A stretch of DNA of 10,612 nt from Candidatus Electronema nielsenii (GTDB lineage: Bacteria; Desulfobacterota; Desulfobulbia; Desulfobulbales; Desulfobulbaceae), in assembly GCA_026122915.1 (NCBI GenBank), contig JAGIXO010000054.1, positions 1-10,612 of the forward strand, in the 5' to 3' direction. Within the stretch, counting starts at the first letter, position 1. Each line of letters opens with the position of its first letter. Below the pieces are notes generated by a model that was given only the letters and a program-made list of their open reading frames with translations, made no database searches and had not been told where the DNA came from. The position numbers and the translations under genes were made by a program. Shown here piece by piece: positions 6,574 to 10,612 of the stretch.

Positions 6574-6626
6574 CTGACCAAAATTGCAAGCAGTTGCCCT
6601 ATTCAGCAGCATGTCTTGCCTTGCCC

Positions 6627-6655
6627 TTGACCATTCTCTTCGCCGCACTTACTGT
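6627..6655 (+). promoter_or_regulatory. Predicted promoter of the rhomboid gene
   Basis: -35 TTGACC (6627-6632, 5 of 6), exact 17-base spacer, -10 TACTGT (6650-6655, keeping the key T, A and final T). A start about 7 bases past the -10 box falls on or next to the ATG at 6663, which would give a leaderless or nearly leaderless mRNA. This agrees with the lack of a Shine-Dalgarno before that ATG. Confidence 0.4.
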
Positions 6656-6662
6656 ATGACGA

Positions 6663-7619
6663 ATGAACCAGAACGATTCTGCCGGACAATCCGGCGGCAC
6701 AGCTGAGGTAGAGCGTGCCGATCCTTGGGTTTTGGCCGCCAAAGTCGATGCAGCTGATCTGCACGACTTTTCTTTAGTGCTGAGTGCGGTTGGGATTGCC
6801 CATCAGGTTGACCGCAAGACCGGAGTGATTCTTGTCCGCCGCAGCCGCAGCGAACAAGCTATGTTTGAGCTGCGCACCTTCCGCGAGGAAAACCACAATT
6901 GGCCGCCGCCAGATGTCCTTCCTCCTCCCTTTGTTCGCACCGGCAGCCTGCCCACTCTGTTGATGTTCGTCGGCCTGATCTTGCTCCACGCCATCACCGG
7001 CCCTTGGCTGGCTCATAATCCTTGGTTTCAGTTCGGTGCGGTAAACAGCCAAGCTATTATGGAGCAGAACCAATGGTGGCGGCTGCTCACCGCCCTCACG
7101 CTTCATGCTGACCAAGGCCATTTAGTCGGCAATTGTGTGATCGGTGGAGTGATGGTGCATCTGCTTTGCAAAACTATCGGCTCCGGCACAGCTTGGCTGG
7201 CCATGTTGCTCTCTGCCTGCCTTGCCAATTACCTTAACATCGCTTTGCGCATTGATTCTCACTATTCGGTGGGCTTCTCCACGGCTGTTTTTGCGGCCAT
7301 CGGCATCTTCTGCGGGCGGCAGCTTCTTGGCGGTTCCTTGATTCGTCAGCTGATTGTACCGATAGGAGCTGGGGTTGGTCTTCTTGCGATGCTCGGCAGT
7401 GGCAACGAAGGCGGGCGAACCGACCTTGGTGCGCATCTTTTTGGGTTGATCTGCGGATTAGCCTGCGGCCTGCTGCTCCAGCGAGCAGGGTTAGATCAGC
7501 AGGGCGACCGCAGCAACCTCCAGAAGACGCTCTTTGCCGCTGCCCTCGTGCTGATTATCGCCTGCTGGCTGCTGGCTGTTGGGGAAGCAGGGCCGCAGGA
7601 ATTCAGAAAATACTTGTAA
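6663..7619 (+). CDS. Rhomboid-family intramembrane serine protease
   Basis: 318-residue inner-membrane protein that should cut transmembrane substrates within the bilayer. Residues 1-90 form a soluble domain of the kind found before many bacterial rhomboids (WVLAAKV at 22-28 through EENHNWPPP at 75-83). From about 96 on there are six to seven hydrophobic segments. The rhomboid signature is present: H148 and H153 with N157 (HADQGHLVGN) as the oxyanion-side motif, nucleophile S206 in VGFSTAVFAAIG, and general base H258 in LGAHLFGLICG. The usual GxSG is GFST here, a variant also known in rhomboids, so activity is likely. A last hydrophobic segment lies at about 288-307. The ATG at 6663 has no Shine-Dalgarno but lies just after a promoter. 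It is followed by hflK after 85 bases, on the same strand. Confidence 0.88.
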   Translation: MNQNDSAGQSGGTAEVERADPWVLAAKVDAADLHDFSLVLSAVGIAHQVDRKTGVILVRRSRSEQAMFELRTFREENHNWPPPDVLPPPFVRTGSLPTLLMFVGLILLHAITGPWLAHNPWFQFGAVNSQAIMEQNQWWRLLTALTLHADQGHLVGNCVIGGVMVHLLCKTIGSGTAWLAMLLSACLANYLNIALRIDSHYSVGFSTAVFAAIGIFCGRQLLGGSLIRQLIVPIGAGVGLLAMLGSGNEGGRTDLGAHLFGLICGLACGLLLQRAGLDQQGDRSNLQKTLFAAALVLIIACWLLAVGEAGPQEFRKYL

Positions 7620-7642
7620 GACCGCCCAGTACAGTTTTAAAT
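7614..7642 (+). promoter_or_regulatory. Weak candidate promoter for hflKC
   Basis: TTGTAA (7614-7619, overlapping the rhomboid stop), 17-base spacer, TTAAAT (7637-7642, 4 of 6). The 85-base gap holds no terminator, so hflK could equally be read from the rhomboid promoter. Confidence 0.25.
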
Positions 7643-7704
7643 AGGCTAGCATCCGCAAATCCGAACATCTTCATCCGTCAATATCACATCAGACAAGGTA
7701 AACT

Positions 7705-8826
7705 ATGCCCATGAGTGAGAATTCCCCCTGGGGAAAGAAGAAAAAACCGGCATCGCCCGAAGATTTTTTGGCTGATCTCATCCAGAAAATCCGCGATTTT
7801 TTCGAGGAGCAGAGCAGCAAGAACTCGAAAAAGGAGCCTGCCCCTGAGGGCGACGGCTTTGACAAGCAGAAATTTCTCGCCGGAGCAGGCAAGATCGGCC
7901 TGATTATTGCCGCGATCGTGCTGCTGCGCGGGGTTTTCGCCTGCTTCTACACCCTCCAGCCCGGCGAGCAGGGCATTGTCCTCCGTTTTGGCAGCTATAA
8001 CCGCACCGCTGATTCCGGTCTCAACTTCAAGATTCCCTACATGGAAGAGATGATCCGGGTCGATGTGGAAACCGTGCGCAAAGAGGAATTCGGCGTGCGG
8101 AAGACCACAGGCCATACCACGGACGACAGCGAGTCGCTGATGCTGACCGGCGACAAGAACGTGATTGATGTGGCCTGGATTGTTCAGTACAAAATCAACG
8201 ACCCGTTCAAGTTTGTCTTCAAGGTCAAAAACGTCGAGCAGGCGGTGCGCGACAACTCGGAAACCGTGATCCGGCGCATCGTTGGCAACATGGACTTCGA
8301 CTACGTGCTGGGCAACCGCATCATGCTGGCGGACATGGGACGGCAGGAGCTGCAACGCGACCTCAACAAGCTGGAAACTGGCATCGACATTGTGACGTTG
8401 CAATTGCTGGACATCACCCCGACAGACGAGGTCAAACCAGCCTTTAACGAGGTCAATGAAGCGGATCAGGACATGAAACGCTTGGTCAACGAGGCCGAAG
8501 AAACCTATAACCGGGTCATTCCCAAGGCACGCGGCTCGGCCTTGCAGACCATCGAAGAGGCGCGCGGCTATGCGGTACAGCGGGTCAACGATGCCAAAGG
8601 CGAGACCACCCGCTTCAAGGCGATTGCCGCCGAATACGCCAAGGCCAAAGATGTCACCCGGCAGCGCATGTACCTCGAAACCATGCAGAGCATCCTGCCC
8701 CAGGTGAAGCAGGTCTATGTCATGGACAGCAGCCGCCAATCTGTGCTGCCCTATCTCAACCTGAACGAGCCTAGCGCAGGCACTGCATCGCCGATGCTGC
8801 CCGTTGACAAACCTTTGAACCAATAA
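7705..8826 (+). CDS. hflK: HflK, SPFH/band-7 membrane protein
   Basis: 373-residue inner-membrane protein. With HflC it forms the HflKC assembly that encloses and modulates the FtsH protease in E. coli. The cytoplasmic N-terminus starts with the HflK hallmark SPWGKKKK (7-14) and a segment PEDFLADLIQKIRDFF. One membrane helix (about 59-82) is followed by the SPFH domain (about 83-260, with PGEQGIVLRFG and LTGDKNVIDVAWIVQYKI). A charged helical region (about 260-340, EARGYAVQRVNDAKGE) ends in QSVLPYLNL. The ATG at 7705 has AAGG six bases upstream; a second ATG two codons on is also possible. hflC starts 9 bases after the stop. Confidence 0.96.
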   Translation: MPMSENSPWGKKKKPASPEDFLADLIQKIRDFFEEQSSKNSKKEPAPEGDGFDKQKFLAGAGKIGLIIAAIVLLRGVFACFYTLQPGEQGIVLRFGSYNRTADSGLNFKIPYMEEMIRVDVETVRKEEFGVRKTTGHTTDDSESLMLTGDKNVIDVAWIVQYKINDPFKFVFKVKNVEQAVRDNSETVIRRIVGNMDFDYVLGNRIMLADMGRQELQRDLNKLETGIDIVTLQLLDITPTDEVKPAFNEVNEADQDMKRLVNEAEETYNRVIPKARGSALQTIEEARGYAVQRVNDAKGETTRFKAIAAEYAKAKDVTRQRMYLETMQSILPQVKQVYVMDSSRQSVLPYLNLNEPSAGTASPMLPVDKPLNQ

Positions 8827-8835
8827 CAGACCAGC

Positions 8836-9807
8836 ATGAACCAGCAGATTATGGAGTATCTCAAAAAGCCGCAGTTCCTGAATGGCCTCTACCTTCTGTT
8901 TGCCGCAGTCGCCGTGCTCATGATGCTCGACGGCTTTTATATTTTGCCTGAAAACAAGCAAGCGGTCATTACCCAGTTTGGTGCGCCGGTCGGCGAGCCG
9001 GTGATCAAGGCCGGGCTGAAGCTGAAAATGCCCTTCTTGCAGCGGGTGAGGCTCTTTGAAAAGCGGATTCTCATCTGGGACGGCGAGCCGAACCAAATCC
9101 CGACCAACGACAAGACCTTCATTTACATGGACAACACCGCCCGCTGGCGGATCAAGGACGCGCTGCGTTTCCTCCAGGCAGCAGGCAGCGAGGAACGCGC
9201 CCAGACCCTGCTGAATGACATCATCAACGGCGCGGTGCGCGACATGGTCAATCAGAATGACCTCATCGAGATTATCCGTTCCTCAGACTGGAATCAGCAA
9301 TACGTGGTCGAGACTTCCTCGGCCAGCGACATGACGAAGCCGCCCAGAAAAGGCCGGGATAAAATCAGCGAGCTGGTTTTGCAGCAGGCATCCAAGGACG
9401 CGCTCAAATACGGCATTGAGCTGATCGACGTGATGTTCAAGCGGGTGAATTATATCGACTCGGTGCGGGTAAAAGTATATACTCGGATGATCTCGGAGCG
9501 GAAGCGGATCGCCGCAGAGAAACGCTCAACCGGCGAAGGCCGCAAAGCGGAAATTCTCGGCAAGGTAGAGCGCGAGCTGAAGGAAATCACCTCAGAAGCC
9601 AAGCGGCAGGCCACGGAAATCCGGGGCAAGGCCGATGCAGAGGCATCGCGGCTCTACGGAGAGACCTACAGCAGCGATGCGGAGTTCTATTTCTTCCAGA
9701 AAAGCCTGGAAAGCTACCAAAATATCATCGGCGGCAACACTTCGCTGGTGCTGTCACCGAAAGCAGACCTGTTCCGCTATTTAGAATCGCCTGCGGTGCG
9801 GCAATAA
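8836..9807 (+). CDS. hflC: HflC, SPFH/band-7 membrane protein
   Basis: 323-residue partner of HflK. An N-terminal membrane helix (about 14-36) is followed by the SPFH domain (PENKQAVITQFGAPVGEPV at 38-56, then LKMPFLQRVRLFEKRI). The helical stretch MISERKRIAAEKRSTGEGRK is diagnostic of HflC, as is the end GGNTSLVLSPKADLFRYL. Length is close to other HflC proteins. The start lies 9 bases after hflK with no clear Shine-Dalgarno, so translation is probably coupled. ftsH is not in the window. Downstream are 320 bases of repeats with no obvious T-tract terminator. Confidence 0.96.
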   Translation: MNQQIMEYLKKPQFLNGLYLLFAAVAVLMMLDGFYILPENKQAVITQFGAPVGEPVIKAGLKLKMPFLQRVRLFEKRILIWDGEPNQIPTNDKTFIYMDNTARWRIKDALRFLQAAGSEERAQTLLNDIINGAVRDMVNQNDLIEIIRSSDWNQQYVVETSSASDMTKPPRKGRDKISELVLQQASKDALKYGIELIDVMFKRVNYIDSVRVKVYTRMISERKRIAAEKRSTGEGRKAEILGKVERELKEITSEAKRQATEIRGKADAEASRLYGETYSSDAEFYFFQKSLESYQNIIGGNTSLVLSPKADLFRYLESPAVRQ

Positions 9808-9866
9808 GCGCTGGGGCGTTGCGCAGAACCGGTCTGAAAATCAGCTGAACAGCATGAGCGGGCTGA

Positions 9867-9912
9867 TGAACAGAGTCACGCCCTCCGAAAAACTGATCCC
9901 GGCATCTGTTCA
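9867..9912. repeat. Inverted repeat TGAACAGA/TCTGTTCA downstream of hflC
   Basis: TGAACAGA at 9867-9874 pairs with TCTGTTCA at 9905-9912 across 30 bases. The same GATGAACAG core recurs at 9929-9937 and, inverted, at 9949-9957, so the 9840-9985 stretch is built from copies of one short motif in both orientations. Confidence 0.6.
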
Positions 9913-9926
9913 ACCGATCCCGCGAG

Positions 9927-9959
9927 CCGATGAACAGCACCAGAGATACTGTTCATCGG
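9927..9959. repeat. Perfect 11-bp inverted repeat downstream of hflC
   Basis: CCGATGAACAG (9927-9937) and CTGTTCATCGG (9949-9959) are exact reverse complements around an 11-base loop, predicting a stable hairpin about 120 bases after hflC. There is no T-run, so it is more likely an RNA 3'-end stabiliser or a REP-type repeat than a classical terminator. Confidence 0.8.
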
Positions 9960-9967
9960 TATGCCGC

Positions 9968-9984
9968 CATCTGTTTTACAGATG
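9968..9984. repeat. Short hairpin CATCTGT-TTT-ACAGATG
   Basis: Perfect 7-bp inverted repeat with a 3-base loop, immediately after the 11-bp hairpin and before the palindromic element. It belongs to the same repeat-rich stretch between hflC and the HesB-like gene; no convincing gene is seen in 9808-10127. Confidence 0.7.
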
Positions 9985-10003
9985 CAGCGACGCGAAAAAC
10001 AGC

Positions 10004-10046
10004 GCAGCGTATCGTAGGGGCAGCCCCCCGTGTCTGCCCAACAGCG
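10004..10046. repeat. 43-bp direct repeat, copy 1
   Basis: Starts GCAGCGTATCGTAGGGGC and is identical base for base to 10531-10573. It contains the GGGCAG/CTGCCC hairpin and overlaps the left part of the larger palindromic element. Confidence 0.95.
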
Positions 10047-10081
10047 ATGGCAACCGGGCGAACACAGGGGTTCGCCCCTAC
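10014..10081. repeat. Two-hairpin palindromic element (MITE/REP-like)
   Basis: The ends GTAGGGGC and GCCCCTAC are inverted copies. Inside are two hairpins, GGGCAG/CTGCCC and GGGCGAA/TTCGCCC, separated by about 16 bases. This 'TAGGGGC...GCCCCTA' layout is typical of small dispersed palindromes in several bacterial groups. Its right end supplies TACAAT, a -10-like sequence, about 44 bases before the next ATG. Confidence 0.8.
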
Positions 10082-10127
10082 AATGTATCGGCTGATCGCC
10101 CGAATTGACACAAAGAGGAAAAAAAGA

Positions 10128-10514
10128 ATGCTGACCGTGACAAACGCTGCCCTTGATGCCATCAAAGAGCATCTGAGCCAGCACAACATAGATTCCACAA
10201 TCCGCATCACCATGATGGGCGGCTGCTGTAGAGGGGAAAATCTGCGCTTCACCGTGTGCGAAAAGCAGCCGAACGACCTCAGCTTCACCTTTGACAGCAC
10301 CGTCTTTCTGATTGATCGCGAGCTTGCTGCGCGATGCGGAGCTGTCAAGGTGGATTTCGCCGACAAATACGACCATTGCCCGTGCAGTGGCCGCAACGGC
10401 GGCTTCAGCATCAGCAGCGAACGCTTCTCCTTCCGCTGCGGCGGCAAAGGTGACTGTAAAGTATGCACCACCGAGTGCGCCACGAGTGCTGTGGATGCCT
10501 GCAAGTGCGCATAG
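10128..10514 (+). CDS. Cysteine-rich HesB/IscA-like protein
   Basis: 128-residue protein with the A-type iron-sulfur carrier fold: an N-terminal MLTVTNAALDAIKEHL helix, then IRITMMGGCC (25-34), FLIDRELAARCGAVKVDF (60-77) and GFSISSERF (92-100). In IscA/HesB the cysteine after GG in the first loop binds the metal; here it is C33, followed by a second cysteine where serine is usual. The HesB-related family (TIGR01911-type) includes selenoproteins at this position, but here the codons are TGC TGT. The C-terminus is unusually rich in cysteine (C104, C110, C113, C117, C125, C127; twelve in all). The ATG at 10128 is chosen because GAGG lies 9 bases upstream and homology begins there. The frame stays open to 9930 only through repeat DNA. 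Likely role: iron-sulfur or metal trafficking; substrate unknown. Confidence 0.75.
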   Translation: MLTVTNAALDAIKEHLSQHNIDSTIRITMMGGCCRGENLRFTVCEKQPNDLSFTFDSTVFLIDRELAARCGAVKVDFADKYDHCPCSGRNGGFSISSERFSFRCGGKGDCKVCTTECATSAVDACKCA

Positions 10515-10530
10515 AGATGTGAAAAATGGT

Positions 10531-10573
10531 GCAGCGTATCGTAGGGGCAGCCCCCCGTGTCTGCCCAACAGCG
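10531..10573. repeat. 43-bp direct repeat, copy 2
   Basis: Exact second copy of 10004-10046, starting 16 bases after the stop of the HesB-like gene. After it comes CACAGG, which also occurs inside the full element, and then the match ends; the right-hand hairpin is missing. It is therefore a half or internally deleted copy. The last 39 bases of the window show no feature I can name. Confidence 0.95.
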
Positions 10574-10612
10574 CACAGGTGATTAAAAAGTAGATACTGT
10601 TGTCCGTGTCAA

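Noticed and set aside
7684..9096. Long open frame of 470 codons on the minus strand opposite hflK and hflC
   Set aside because: It is the complement of two certain genes; its His/Leu/Val-rich product shows no family features and reflects codon bias of hflKC.
9930..10127. Upstream extension of the HesB-like ORF to 9930 (194 residues in all)
   Set aside because: The extension translates the hairpin and palindromic repeat DNA; homology and the ribosome binding site begin at 10128.
10004..10573. CRISPR array
   Set aside because: Only two copies, 527 bases apart with a gene between them; the repeat is part of a palindromic element, not a regular repeat-spacer array.

Overview
The window is chromosomal bacterial DNA, probably from a Gram-negative, mildly GC-rich proteobacterium. 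HflK and HflC, the gene order of the translation cluster, dispersed GC-rich palindromes and an IscA/HesB-like gene with many cysteines would suit a Desulfobulbales-type (former Deltaproteobacteria) genome. That assignment is an inference from gene style, not from a marker comparison.

Left half, minus strand (about 6350 down to 1): a tRNA-Val(GAC) gene has its own predicted promoter and hairpin terminator. It is followed by a small AT-rich ORF, distantly RusA-like, which overlaps thrS by ATGA. Then comes the classical translation operon thrS-infC-rpmI-rplT-pheS-pheT, encoding threonyl-tRNA synthetase, IF-3, L35, L20 and the two Phe-tRNA synthetase chains. pheT is cut by the window edge; only its first 157 codons are present. 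The usual pheS-pheT junction is interrupted by about 1 kb of AT-richer DNA. This insert carries an antitoxin-like ORF with no recognisable toxin, a zinc-ribbon ORF, and a membrane-anchored DUF3862/BLIP-like ORF that overlaps the zinc-ribbon ORF by GTGA.

Middle (6306-6662): a divergent intergenic region. It holds the tRNA promoter (leftward), a 27-codon ORF with a near-ideal ribosome binding site (rightward), and a rightward promoter whose predicted start lies on the ATG of the next gene.

Right half, plus strand (6663 to 10612): a rhomboid-family intramembrane protease, then hflK and hflC (SPFH/band-7 membrane proteins that partner FtsH in better-known bacteria). The three form a membrane-protein quality-control group, although ftsH is not in the window. 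After hflC there are 320 bases without a convincing gene, filled with inverted repeats and a two-hairpin palindromic element. Next is a cysteine-rich HesB/IscA-like protein. A 43-bp stretch of the palindromic element recurs exactly just after that gene, so the gene sits between two direct repeat copies.

Most of the window is ordinary housekeeping. The items that stand out are the insertion splitting pheS from pheT, the foreign-looking ORF coupled to thrS with an in-frame 15-bp tandem repeat, the predicted leaderless rhomboid transcript, and the repeat-bracketed HesB-like gene.
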